Source: an uncultured Anaerovibrio sp. (GTDB lineage: Bacteria; Bacillota; Negativicutes; Selenomonadales; Selenomonadaceae). From it: 9,977 nt of DNA. Within the stretch, counting starts at the first letter, position 1; every line of letters starts with the position of its first letter. A program made the position numbers and the translations under genes. Under the pieces are notes generated by a model. The model saw only the letters and a program-made list of their open reading frames with translations. It was not told the origin of the DNA and did not search any database. Location of the stretch: the NCBI GenBank assembly GCA_900768695.1, contig CAAGDY010000157.1, forward strand, positions 1 through 9,977, read 5' to 3'. Positions 1-6,293 of this stretch are shown here, one piece after another.

Positions 1-1239
1 GACTGCGGCCCGTACATTCAGAGCCAGCGGCTGGATATCTACAAGAAGTACGCCGAGGAGCTGATTGCCAGAGGCCATGCCTACCGCTGCTTCTGCGGCG
101 ATTCCAGCGAGGAACAGCATGAGGCTCAGGAAGCGGGGGATGCCAAGGCCTTCGGCGGCTACAACAGAGCCTGCCGTGATCTGCCCCAGGAAACCATCGA
201 CAAATATCTGGCCGAGGGCAGGCCTTATGTCATCCGCCAGAAGATGCCGCTGACCGGGGAAACCTCCTTCAACGACGCCGTACACGGCCATATCAGCTTC
301 CAGAATGAAACCCTTGAGGACCAGGTTATTCTGAAGCAGGACGGCATGCCTACCTACAATTTTGCCAACGTCATCGATGACCATCTCATGAGCATTACCC
401 ATGTTATCCGCGGCACGGAGTTCATTACCTCCACACCGAAGCATGTACTGCTGTATCAGTTCCTGGGCTGGGAGCCGCCTGCCTTCATCCATCTGCCGCC
501 TGTCATGGGCAAGAACGAGGACGGCTCCGTTTCCAAGCTGTCCAAGCGCCACGGGGCCACCGGCTTCAGCCAGCTGGTAGACATGGGCTATCTGCCGGAG
601 GCCATTACCAACTATGTGGCGCTTTTGGGCTGGAGCCCGAAATCCGAGCAGGAAATCTTCACCATGGATGAGCTGATTGAAAAGTTCAATCTGGACGGCC
701 TCAGCAAATCCCCGGCGGTATTTGACTACAACAAGCTGGACTGGGTAAACGGTGAATACTTCAAGGCCATGAGCGACGCTGACTTTGCCGCCGGAGCCAA
801 GGCCTTTGCAGGGGAGCTTCCTGATAAAATCGGGGAAGAAAAGTGGCTCTATCTGGCCAGCCTGCTCCGCACCCGCGTCAGCCGCTACAACCAGGTAGGC
901 CAGCAAATCGGCTTCTTCAGCCAGCTGCCTGACTACGACATCGAGCTTTTTACCAACAAGCGCAACAAGGTAACCCCGGAAAAGGCGGCTGAAATCCTGC
1001 CGACGGTTCTCTCCATTCTGGAAAAGGTTCAGGACTGGACGCCGGAGGGCATTGATGCCCTGCTGCAGCCGGGGGTTGCTGAATCCGGCATCAAGATGGG
1101 TACCTTTATGTGGCCGGCGCGCATCGCCCTGTCAGGGCAGAAGGTCACCCCTGGCGGCGTAACAGAAATCCTTTACATTCTGGGCAGGGAGGAATCCTTC
1201 AAGCGCCTGCAGGCAGGCCTTGCCAAGGTACAGGGATAA
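1..1239 (+). CDS. gltX: Glutamyl-tRNA synthetase, 3' part (N-terminus outside window)
   Basis: Class I aminoacyl-tRNA synthetase that charges tRNA-Glu with glutamate in the cytosol. The frame is open from base 1 and ends at TAA 1237-1239, giving 412 residues; whole GltX proteins are about 480-490, so roughly the first 70 residues, including the HIGH motif, lie upstream. The first visible residues (DCGPYIQSQRLDIYKKY) match the GPYxQSxRxDIY segment that follows the HIGH region. The second ATP-binding signature is present as KLSKR (bases 535-549) followed by HGA, the usual GltX form of KMSKS. A CxC pair near window residues 30-32 sits where zinc-binding GltX enzymes have their first ligands. The C-terminal helical anticodon-binding domain is complete (EKVQDWTPEGID and onward). 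The ATG at 244 is internal, not the start. GltX versus a GlnRS or misacylating GluRS cannot be decided by specificity from sequence alone, but the family call is firm. Confidence 0.97.
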   Translation, partial: DCGPYIQSQRLDIYKKYAEELIARGHAYRCFCGDSSEEQHEAQEAGDAKAFGGYNRACRDLPQETIDKYLAEGRPYVIRQKMPLTGETSFNDAVHGHISFQNETLEDQVILKQDGMPTYNFANVIDDHLMSITHVIRGTEFITSTPKHVLLYQFLGWEPPAFIHLPPVMGKNEDGSVSKLSKRHGATGFSQLVDMGYLPEAITNYVALLGWSPKSEQEIFTMDELIEKFNLDGLSKSPAVFDYNKLDWVNGEYFKAMSDADFAAGAKAFAGELPDKIGEEKWLYLASLLRTRVSRYNQVGQQIGFFSQLPDYDIELFTNKRNKVTPEKAAEILPTVLSILEKVQDWTPEGIDALLQPGVAESGIKMGTFMWPARIALSGQKVTPGGVTEILYILGREESFKRLQAGLAKVQG

Positions 1240-1244
1240 TTAAC

Positions 1245-1304
1245 CTGCTGTCGGCAGATACCGCACAGTGCGTCGTATGCCGACAGCAGAAAATATATTT
1301 TTTT
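1245..1304 (+). terminator. Intrinsic terminator of gltX
   Basis: A 12-bp perfect inverted repeat, CTGCTGTCGGCA (1245-1256) and TGCCGACAGCAG (1278-1289), begins 5 bp after the gltX stop codon. It is followed by AAAATATATTTTTTT. The 21-nt loop contains a smaller CGCA/TGCG hairpin. Confidence 0.85.
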
Positions 1305-1325
1305 GCAAAATATCGCAAAAAATGC

Positions 1326-1354
1326 TTGACACATAGCCTGGGATAGTGTAATAT
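1326..1354 (+). promoter_or_regulatory. Sigma-70-type promoter of the tRNA-Glu gene
   Basis: A consensus -35 TTGACA (1326-1331) is separated by exactly 17 bp from a -10 TAATAT (1349-1354). The predicted start near 1361 is only about 7 bp before the mature tRNA 5' end, as is usual for a stable-RNA promoter. Confidence 0.9.
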
Positions 1355-1367
1355 AGTTATTGTCATT

Positions 1368-1442
1368 GGCGCGTTGGTCAAGTGGTTAAGACTCCGCCCT
1401 CTCACGGCGGCTTCAAGGGTTCGAATCCCTTACGCGTCACCA
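1368..1442 (+). tRNA. tRNA-Glu, anticodon CTC
   Basis: A 75-nt tRNA gene with genomically encoded CCA (1440-1442). The acceptor stem is GGCGCGT (1368-1374) with ACGCGTC (1432-1438), one G-U pair, discriminator A1439. The anticodon stem is CCGCC (1394-1398)/GGCGG (1406-1410) around loop CTCTCAC, giving anticodon CTC at 1401-1403, which reads GAG. The T arm is AAGGG-TTCGAAT-CCCTT and the D arm holds GGTTAAGA. The anticodon arm is the classic bacterial tRNA-Glu sequence. It lies directly downstream of the gene for its own synthetase but has its own promoter and terminator, so it need not be cotranscribed with gltX. Confidence 0.97.
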
Positions 1443-1453
1443 ATTGATAGTTC

Positions 1454-1481
1454 AAGGCTGGAATGTAGTTCCAGCCTTTTT
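1454..1481 (+). terminator. Intrinsic terminator of the tRNA-Glu gene
   Basis: The 10-bp perfect stem AAGGCTGGAA (1454-1463)/TTCCAGCCTT (1469-1478) with a 5-nt loop runs into a T-tract (TTTTT to 1481), 11 bp after the tRNA CCA end. Confidence 0.9.
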
Positions 1482-1531
1482 GTGTTGCCACGGCTCTATT
1501 ATCATCTATCTGTTATCGCCGCTTTATTATC

Positions 1532-1647
1532 ATTGCCTTGCCACTATTGCCTTGCCACTATTGCCTTGCCACTATTGTCCTGCCACTACTGCCACACTTC
1601 CACACTTCCACACTGCCACACTGCCACTCTTCCACACTTCCACACTG
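1532..1647. repeat. Two adjacent short tandem-repeat arrays (14-bp and 8-bp units)
   Basis: Four near-identical copies of ATTGCCTTGCCACT occupy 1532-1587 (the fourth reads ATTGTCCTGCCACT). Seven copies of an 8-bp unit CCACACTK follow at 1592-1647, the fifth reading CCACTCTT. The surrounding bases 1500-1690 are of the same CCAC/ATTGCC-rich, guanine-poor character. All three plus frames stay open across it, which explains the long apparent ORFs of low-complexity protein; they have no ribosome binding site and no recognisable product. It lies between the tRNA terminator and the promoter of the symporter gene. It looks like a slippage-prone, non-coding tract. Confidence 0.85.
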
Positions 1648-1715
1648 CCATATCGCCTCACTATCATTGCCACACTATTATTGCCGCAACCTGCGTATTC
1701 GCTCAATTTATTTCA

Positions 1716-1744
1716 TTGACAACATATATGTTTAGTATTAAAAT
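1716..1744 (+). promoter_or_regulatory. Sigma-70-type promoter of the symporter gene
   Basis: TTGACA (1716-1721), a 17-bp spacer, then TAAAAT (1739-1744). Predicted transcription start near 1751, leaving a 5' leader of about 45 nt before the ATG at 1795. Confidence 0.8.
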
Positions 1745-1794
1745 TGAACATGGAATATTTTACCTATTTATTTTTTTGCAAATGAGGTGTATGT

Positions 1795-3021
1795 ATGTCA
1801 ACTAGCGGTTTATCCAAAAAAGGCAGTGCCGGTATCACCCTCGCCATTTTCCTTGGCCTGGTGCTGGGCATTGTATTCGGACTGCTGGTGCCGGGACGTT
1901 TTGAGTTCCTGCTGCCTGCAGTAGATTTAGTCAGCTCCCTTTACATGAATGCTCTCAGGATGATGATTTATCCTCTGGTATTCTGTTCCCTGATTACGGG
2001 TATCCAGGGCATCGGCAGTATTTCCGCCACAGGCAGAGTAGGCTTACAGTCCCTGCTGTATTTCTGCAGTACAACCCTGATAGCAAGCCTTCTGGGGCTT
2101 TTCCTGCCTATGATGCTGGGGGTAGGCAAGGGCATTTCCATCACCATGTCTGAGACGGATGTACAGGCCATGAAGTTCACCAGCCTGCTGGATACGGTCA
2201 AAAATCTCATCCCTGCCAATCCTATTGCCAGCTTTGCCGAAGGCAACATGCTGCAAATCCTGGTCTTTGCAGTTGCCGTTGGTATCGCCTGCCTGTCCCT
2301 CAAGGAGCAGGCAAAGCCCTTTGTCAGCCTGTGCGAGGCTGTCAATGCCATCTGCCTGAAGATAGTGGGCGTGGTAATCTACTTTACCCCTATCGGCGTT
2401 TTCTGCACTATTGCCAACGTGGTGGTAGCCAACGGCACCGATACCATCATTTCCCTGGCGGGCGTGATGATTGCCCTCTACACTACCCTGCTTCTCTACA
2501 TCCTCATCGTGTACGGCGGCATCGTGCGGCTGGTGGGCAAGATGAGCCTGCGGGAATTTTTCAGCGCTGTCATGCCGGCGGCCCTCAACGCCTTCGGCAC
2601 CTGCTCCAGCTCCGCCACCCTGCCTATCGCCAAGAGCTGTGCTGACAAGATGGGCGTGCCCAACGAGATTTCCTCCCTTTCCCTGCCGCTGGGAGCTACC
2701 ATCAACATGGATGCAGTGTCCATCGTCATGTCCTTCATGATTGTGTTCTTCGCCAACGCCTGCGGGGTTGATGTGAACCTGGGGCTGATGGTGGTAGTGA
2801 TGCTCAGCAACACCCTGCTGTCCATCGGCACACCCGGCGTGCCGGGTGCCGCCATTGCCAGCTTTGCGGCACTATCCGCCATTGCGGGCCTGCCAGCCGG
2901 TATCCTGGCAGTATATATCAGCGTCAACACCATGATTGACATGGGTGCCACCTGCTGCAATGTGCTGGGCGACCTGGCATGCAGTGTAGCCATGAAGGAA
3001 ACCCTGCATCTGGAGAGCTGA
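1795..3021 (+). CDS. Dicarboxylate/amino acid:cation symporter (DAACS/SDF family), probably for a neutral amino acid
   Basis: A 408-residue inner-membrane secondary transporter of the GltP/GltPh/SstT family (sodium- or proton-coupled). The start ATG 1795 has GAGGTG (1784-1789) at 5-nt spacing; the ATG at 1791 is out of frame. Family landmarks are in order: N-terminal hydrophobic segments from about residue 13; SSSATLP (271-277, hairpin 1 serine-rich motif); NMDA (304-307, cation-binding NMDGT position); GTPGVPGA (345-352, hairpin 2); and DMGATCCNVLGD (382-393, TM8). Asp382, Asn389 and Asp393 correspond to GltPh Asp394, Asn401 and Asp405, but the substrate-carboxylate arginine (GltPh Arg397) is Ala385. 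In this family loss of that arginine goes with neutral substrates such as serine, threonine or alanine; the exact substrate is inference. Single-gene transcription unit with its own promoter and a terminator at 3109. Confidence 0.93.
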   Translation: MSTSGLSKKGSAGITLAIFLGLVLGIVFGLLVPGRFEFLLPAVDLVSSLYMNALRMMIYPLVFCSLITGIQGIGSISATGRVGLQSLLYFCSTTLIASLLGLFLPMMLGVGKGISITMSETDVQAMKFTSLLDTVKNLIPANPIASFAEGNMLQILVFAVAVGIACLSLKEQAKPFVSLCEAVNAICLKIVGVVIYFTPIGVFCTIANVVVANGTDTIISLAGVMIALYTTLLLYILIVYGGIVRLVGKMSLREFFSAVMPAALNAFGTCSSSATLPIAKSCADKMGVPNEISSLSLPLGATINMDAVSIVMSFMIVFFANACGVDVNLGLMVVVMLSNTLLSIGTPGVPGAAIASFAALSAIAGLPAGILAVYISVNTMIDMGATCCNVLGDLACSVAMKETLHLES

Positions 3022-3108
3022 TTTATAGCCGCAGGCTAAAAAACAGCCGTCCATAAGTCAGGCAGGCAACACAAAATCCGTATATTGGATGCTGAATCTG
3101 CTGACACA

Positions 3109-3152
3109 AAAATATCGTATGACACATCTGAACGTGCCATACGATATTTTTT
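3109..3152. terminator. Bidirectional intrinsic terminator between the symporter and MscS genes
   Basis: The 13-bp perfect inverted repeat AAAATATCGTATG (3109-3121)/CATACGATATTTT (3138-3150) is followed by T on the plus strand and preceded by an A-run, so both strands end in a U-tract. It can serve the plus-strand symporter and the minus-strand channel gene that converge here. The rest of 3022-3207 shows only a small TAGCC/GGCTA hairpin at 3026-3038 and no gene. Confidence 0.85.
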
Positions 3153-3207
3153 ATTGCAAATTTTTATTGCATACAATGTTTTTGTCGTTGCATTGACTTT
3201 AACCTGA

Positions 3208-4290
3208 TTATTTTGCTACCTGATTGTGATAAACTGTCCTGATAGGAAACGGGATTTCTATCCCCTCCTGGCGATAACGCCTGGTCAATGCCTTGATAAA
3301 CTCATGCTTCAGCTTGAACTGGTCTGCAAACTGGCTACAGTGCAGCACCACGTTGAAATCTATGCTGCTGTCGTTGAAGGTGTGAAAGTACACCGCCGGC
3401 TTTTTGGTCACGGTGGCATCAATCTCCTTCGTCACCTGCTCCGCCACCTCCACAGTGACCCTTTCCACAAAGTCCAGGTCGCTGTCATAGGCCACGCCGC
3501 ATGGCACCTTGATGGACATATCCGGCTCCGGCATGCAGTAATTGGTAATAATCGCGCTGGAAATTTTCTGATTCGGCACGACTATGGCATTGCCGGAGGT
3601 AGCGATAATGGTCGTAAACCGCCAGGTAATATCCGCTACCCTGCCCTCTTCACCTGTACTCAGCCGCACGTAATCATCAATGCTGAGCTGCTTGGACATC
3701 AAAAGATAAATACCGGCACAGATATTGGCAAGGGTTTCCTGCAGGCCCAGGGCGATGGCCATACCGCCGATACCCATGGCAGTCAGGAGCGGTGCCACCG
3801 AGATGCCCATGGAGCTGAGAATCAGCAGGATGCCAAGGGCATAGATAACTACGTTGACGATGTTGGGCAGCAGGCTGGTCTGGGGAATGTTATCATGCCG
3901 CTGGGCATAAAGCTCGATGAAGCCCGTGGCCGCCCTGGCCAGCACTTGAAACAGCGTAAAGCTTAGCCAGGCCGATAATATATAGGAAAACAGGTCCACT
4001 GCCGCCCACTTGAGGCTGGTGGAATTTATCAGCCAGTACAGGGTAGAGCCTACAATCCACGCCCTTGGCAGTCCCCGCGCCGCTTTTAGCAGAATGTATT
4101 TGAGGGAAATCTCCTCCGCATCAGAAAAGTGCTTTGCCAGCCTGCTTTCCACCAGGCTGTTGACAAATTGTCCCACACACAGGGCCGTCAGCAGAATGCA
4201 GACCGGCACCAGCAGCATATCGGCCAGCTCCTTCGGCGTGATGACCTTCACAATGTTGATAAACTCATAGATATTAAAGGATTCTCCCAT
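3208..4290 (-). CDS. MscS-family mechanosensitive ion channel
   Basis: A 360-residue inner-membrane channel that opens under membrane tension and releases solutes on hypo-osmotic shock. The ATG at 4288-4290 is preceded on its strand by AGGGAGGT (4303-4296), 5 nt away. Hydrophobic segments lie at about residues 24-46, 74-90, 98-118 and 142-160. The pore-lining helix is Ala/Gly-rich: LLTAMGIGGMAIALGLQETL (168-187) and onward to about 198, matching the E. coli MscS TM3 pattern [20 protein letters not shown]. The beta-domain signature VVPNQKISSAIITNY (237-251) corresponds to IPNGKIIAGNIINFS, and the C-terminal end QEGIEIPFPIRTVY is typical of the vestibule alpha/beta domain. It is somewhat longer than E. 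coli MscS (286 residues) because of extra N-terminal membrane segments. Monocistronic, divergent from panC; the link to pantothenate genes looks incidental. Confidence 0.94.
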   Translation of the reverse strand: MGESFNIYEFINIVKVITPKELADMLLVPVCILLTALCVGQFVNSLVESRLAKHFSDAEEISLKYILLKAARGLPRAWIVGSTLYWLINSTSLKWAAVDLFSYILSAWLSFTLFQVLARAATGFIELYAQRHDNIPQTSLLPNIVNVVIYALGILLILSSMGISVAPLLTAMGIGGMAIALGLQETLANICAGIYLLMSKQLSIDDYVRLSTGEEGRVADITWRFTTIIATSGNAIVVPNQKISSAIITNYCMPEPDMSIKVPCGVAYDSDLDFVERVTVEVAEQVTKEIDATVTKKPAVYFHTFNDSSIDFNVVLHCSQFADQFKLKHEFIKALTRRYRQEGIEIPFPIRTVYHNQVAK

Positions 4291-4364
4291 AAAATACCTC
4301 CCTCTCCTGTATAACAGCCGCCATAAACAGACATGACTGCTTCAGCCTTGCTGATGATTGGTAT

Positions 4365-4370
4365 ATTATA
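4365..4370 (-). promoter_or_regulatory. Probable -10 element of the MscS gene promoter
   Basis: Read on the minus strand, 4370-4365 is a perfect TATAAT about 75 bp before the start codon. No good -35 is found at the usual distance (ATACAA at best), so this is a partial promoter call. It lies just outside the divergent panC promoter. Confidence 0.5.
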
Positions 4371-4387
4371 CACTATTTTTTTCACTT

Positions 4388-4416
4388 TTGTATTGTATTT
4401 TTCAAAAAGTTATGAT
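4388..4416 (+). promoter_or_regulatory. Probable promoter of the panC-panD transcript
   Basis: TTGTAT (4388-4393), a 17-bp spacer and TATGAT (4411-4416). The predicted start is near 4423, about 200 nt before the panC ATG, so the transcript has a long leader. I see no equally good promoter between 4549 and 4611. Confidence 0.65.
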
Positions 4417-4422
4417 ATGCTA

Positions 4423-4548
4423 TCGCGTGGCAGTTGATATCCTTTATATTTTGCGGGCGGCATCCCCAGCGAGCCGCACCGGACGGCATAACTGTCATAT
4501 TGTGATACCTGTGCGTCTTTGGGGAACCCGAAGGCGTTTTTGTTTTTT
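4423..4548 (+). promoter_or_regulatory. Structured GC-rich 5' leader of panC: candidate attenuator or riboswitch, class unknown
   Basis: The leader departs sharply in composition from the AT-rich promoter before it. Several competing pairings are visible: GCGGC (4457-4461) with GCCGC (4473-4477), whose loop exposes TCCCC; GCCG (4473-4476) with CGGC (4484-4487), which excludes the first; a possible closing stem CGCGTGG (4424-4430) with CTGTGCG (4509-4515), using three G-U pairs; and TCCCCA (4463-4468) with TGGGGA (4520-4525). The last pairing occupies the 5' arm of the terminator at 4514-4536 and could act as an antiterminator. I do not see the T-box AGGGTGGNACCGCG, TPP, SAM, cobalamin or c-di-GMP signatures. 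A conserved 'pan motif' RNA is known upstream of pantothenate genes, but I cannot confirm a match by eye. It might instead be a separate small RNA. Confidence 0.55.
4514..4548 (+). terminator. Intrinsic terminator inside the panC leader
   Basis: A 10-bp stem, CGTCTTTGGG (4514-4523) with CCCGAAGGCG (4527-4536), pairs at every position counting two U-G wobbles, has a GAA loop, and is followed by TTTTTGTTTTTT (4537-4548). It lies 78 bp upstream of the panC start and after the panC promoter, so it must be read through for panC to be expressed. Confidence 0.75.
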
Positions 4549-4626
4549 AGGCTTCCGGCGTACTGCATGGATTGTATTGCAATACTGCCCTGTTGCTTTT
4601 TTGTTGTGTGCAAGGAGACGATAAAG

Positions 4627-5472
4627 ATGAAAATTTTGCGTACTGTTGCCGAGATTACCGAATTTGCCAAATCTGCCCAGCAGGCAGGCAAGGTGATTGG
4701 ACTGGTGCCTACCATGGGCGCACTGCACGAAGGTCATCTCACCCTGATGCGTACCGCCAAGGCAAAATGCGATGTGGTAATCGCTTCCGTTTTCGTAAAC
4801 CCTGTCCAGTTCGGCCCCAACGAGGACTATGACGCTTATCCGCGCCGCTTCGAGGAGGACTGCCAGAAGCTGGAATCCGTAGGCGTAGACGCAGTTTTCC
4901 ATCCTGAGCCAAAGGAGATGTATCCTGATGGCTATGGCACCTACGTAAACGTAGAGTCCGCCTTCACCGGCAAGCTGTGCGGCGGCCAGCGTCCTGGCCA
5001 TTTCCGTGGCGTAGCTACCGTCGTTACCAAGCTGATGAACCTGAGCCGCGCCCAGGAAGCGTTTTTCGGTCAGAAGGATGCCCAGCAGGTGCTGGTTATC
5101 CGCCGTTTCGTCAAGGATTTGAACATTCAGGTGAACATCAACATGGTGCCGATTGTCCGGGAGGAATCCGGCCTTGCCAGAAGCTCCCGCAACGCCTATC
5201 TGTCCGAGGCGGAAAAGACTGCCGCCCTGGTGCTTTCCCGCAGTCTGAAAAAGGCAGAAGCCGCATACAAGGCTGGTGAGAAATCTGTGGAGGCTCTGAA
5301 GAAGATCGTCCGCGACGAGATTGCCACTGAACCGATGGCGGTTATTGACTATGTGGAGCTGTACAGCTTTGACGAGCTGAAGGAAATAGAAAACGTCAAC
5401 GGCGAAAGCCTCCTTGCCATTGCCGTCAAGATTGGTAAAACCCGTTTGATTGATAATATCATACTCGGCTGA
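4627..5472 (+). CDS. panC: Pantothenate synthetase (pantoate--beta-alanine ligase)
   Basis: Cytosolic enzyme that joins pantoate and beta-alanine with ATP through a pantoyl-adenylate intermediate, giving pantothenate. It is 281 residues, the normal family length. Motifs in order: PTMGALHEGH (28-37, HIGH-type ATP site with His34 and His37), FVNPVQFGPNEDYDAYPR (56-73), RPGHFRGV, FGQKDAQQ (147-154) and GLARSSRNAYLS (182-193, KMSKS-like loop). ATG 4627 is chosen because AAGGAG (4612-4617) lies 9 nt upstream and it starts the conserved protein; an in-frame ATG at 4519 would add 36 non-conserved residues lying inside the leader terminator and is rejected. It is followed after 77 bp by panD, which supplies its beta-alanine. 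Expression probably depends on read-through of the leader terminator at 4514-4548. Confidence 0.97.
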   Translation: MKILRTVAEITEFAKSAQQAGKVIGLVPTMGALHEGHLTLMRTAKAKCDVVIASVFVNPVQFGPNEDYDAYPRRFEEDCQKLESVGVDAVFHPEPKEMYPDGYGTYVNVESAFTGKLCGGQRPGHFRGVATVVTKLMNLSRAQEAFFGQKDAQQVLVIRRFVKDLNIQVNINMVPIVREESGLARSSRNAYLSEAEKTAALVLSRSLKKAEAAYKAGEKSVEALKKIVRDEIATEPMAVIDYVELYSFDELKEIENVNGESLLAIAVKIGKTRLIDNIILG

Positions 5473-5549
5473 AAAATTGCCGAAAAAAGCGTTTCAATTT
5501 CCATTTGTAGTTATTTTGCGTCTGCAAAAATTGAGAAAGGAACAGAAAA

Positions 5550-5933
5550 ATGATACTAAATCTGCTGAAATCCAAAATTCACTGTGCCACTGTTACCGAG
5601 GCCAATCTAAAATACATGGGCAGCATTACCATTGACGAGGCTCTGATGGAAGCCGCCCACATCCTGCCAAATGAGCGGGTGCAGGTAGTGAACAACAACA
5701 ATGGTGCCCGCCTGGAAACCTACGTCATCCCCGGGCCGCGCAACTCCGGCGTTATCTGCCTCAACGGCTCCGCCGCCCGCATGGTACAGCCGGAGGACAT
5801 CGTAATCATCATGGCCTACGCTTTCTTTGATGAAAAGGAGGCTGCCGCCTACAAGCCGACCGTAGTCATGGTTGATGAGAAGAATGCTGTCAAGGAAATC
5901 CGCTCTATTGAATATCACGGGCAGATTGGGTGA
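5550..5933 (+). CDS. panD: Aspartate 1-decarboxylase precursor (pyruvoyl enzyme)
   Basis: Makes beta-alanine from L-aspartate for pantothenate synthesis. It is 127 residues, the family length. The proenzyme self-cleaves between Gly24 and Ser25 (YMGSITID), turning Ser25 into the pyruvoyl group. Other active-site residues sit at the E. coli numbering: Lys9, His11, Arg54, Thr57, Tyr58 (GARLETYVI), and Asn72-Gly73 (CLNGSAA). The start has AAAGGA (5536-5541) 8 nt upstream. It is most likely cotranscribed with panC (same strand, 77-bp gap, no terminator seen between them). The stop codon TGA 5931-5933 is followed at the very next base by a dispersed repeat, so the gene is intact but forms the left edge of the accessory region. 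Confidence 0.97.
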   Translation: MILNLLKSKIHCATVTEANLKYMGSITIDEALMEAAHILPNERVQVVNNNNGARLETYVIPGPRNSGVICLNGSAARMVQPEDIVIIMAYAFFDEKEAAAYKPTVVMVDEKNAVKEIRSIEYHGQIG

Positions 5934-5976
5934 TTTTCAGTTTTTCGTGGTGCTTTAATGTTACTTTGAGCATATA
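5934..5976. repeat. Leader repeat, copy A
   Basis: A 43-bp sequence starting TTTTCAGTTTTTCGTGGTGC matches 9061-9103 without gaps at about 36 of 43 positions. It begins at the first base after the panD stop codon and precedes the palindrome at 6003 by 26 bp. Copy B stands in the same orientation and at a similar distance from its own palindrome, so the two look like the left part of one composite repeated element. Confidence 0.8.
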
Positions 5977-6002
5977 CTGACGTAGTTTGTTATTTCGTGA
6001 AC

Positions 6003-6191
6003 TCTGTTCAGACTTTAAAAAGGGGTGAGCAGGGGCAATACCTATAGAAAACACGCTCGCGCTCCTCATTGCGCCTAACGGTTGCTAAGCTCTCGCTTCG
6101 CCTGATGGCTCGCGAATCGCTAAGCACCGAGGCACAACAAAGGTTTTCTATAGGTACAGCCCCAACTCGCCCCTATTTTAGTCTGAACAGA
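6003..6191. repeat. Long imperfect palindrome 1 with conserved core
   Basis: The ends are TCTGTTCAGAC (6003-6013) and its exact complement GTCTGAACAGA (6181-6191). Pairing continues inward: GGGGTGAG (6022-6029) with CTCGCCCC (6166-6173), GGGGC (6032-6036) with GCCCC (6159-6163), and TACCTATAGAAAAC (6039-6052) with GTTTTCTATAGGTA (6143-6156). The 81-bp core 6053-6133 (from ACGCTCGCGCT to CTAAGCACCGAGGC) matches 9245-9324 at about 63 of 81 positions by hand alignment. No ORF or transposase. It resembles a non-autonomous, MITE-like or REP-like hairpin element; whether it moves or is transcribed is unknown. The rest of 5934-6284 holds no gene. Confidence 0.85.
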
Positions 6192-6263
6192 TATACACAA
6201 AGTAATCGACAATATTTAATTAGTGTGAGGCTATAGCAACTAATAGGACTTTGCATAAAACCT

Positions 6264-6293
6264 AAAAAATGTGGGCGGAGCAACTCATTTTTT
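6264..6293 (-). terminator. Weak candidate terminator at the end of the restriction-modification operon
   Basis: Inverted repeat AAAAAATG (6264-6271)/CATTTTTT (6286-6293) overlaps the stop codon of the methyltransferase gene. On the minus strand it ends in a T-run, but the stem is AT-rich with a 14-nt loop, so function is uncertain. Confidence 0.4.

Noticed and set aside
1368..1442. tRNA-Glu as an attachment site for a mobile element
   Set aside because: No integrase and no repeat of the tRNA 3' end are seen in the window.
1532..1647. CRISPR-like array
   Set aside because: The units are 8 and 14 bp, directly adjacent, without spacers, and there are no cas genes.
1374..1805. Long plus-strand ORFs rich in His, Thr, Leu and Cys over 1374-1805
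   Set aside because: They start inside the tRNA or its terminator, have no ribosome binding site, and owe their openness to the tandem repeats, which leave all three frames free of stops.
2496..2993. Minus-strand ORF opposite the symporter gene
   Set aside because: It is a shadow of the strongly supported plus-strand gene, with no recognisable domain or ribosome binding site.
4423..4548. T-box, TPP, SAM or cobalamin riboswitch
   Set aside because: None of the hallmark conserved sequences of these classes is present, so only an unassigned leader is reported.
4519..4626. Upstream in-frame ATG extension of panC
   Set aside because: The extra 36 residues are not part of PanC, overlap the leader terminator, and lack a ribosome binding site; ATG 4627 has a good one.
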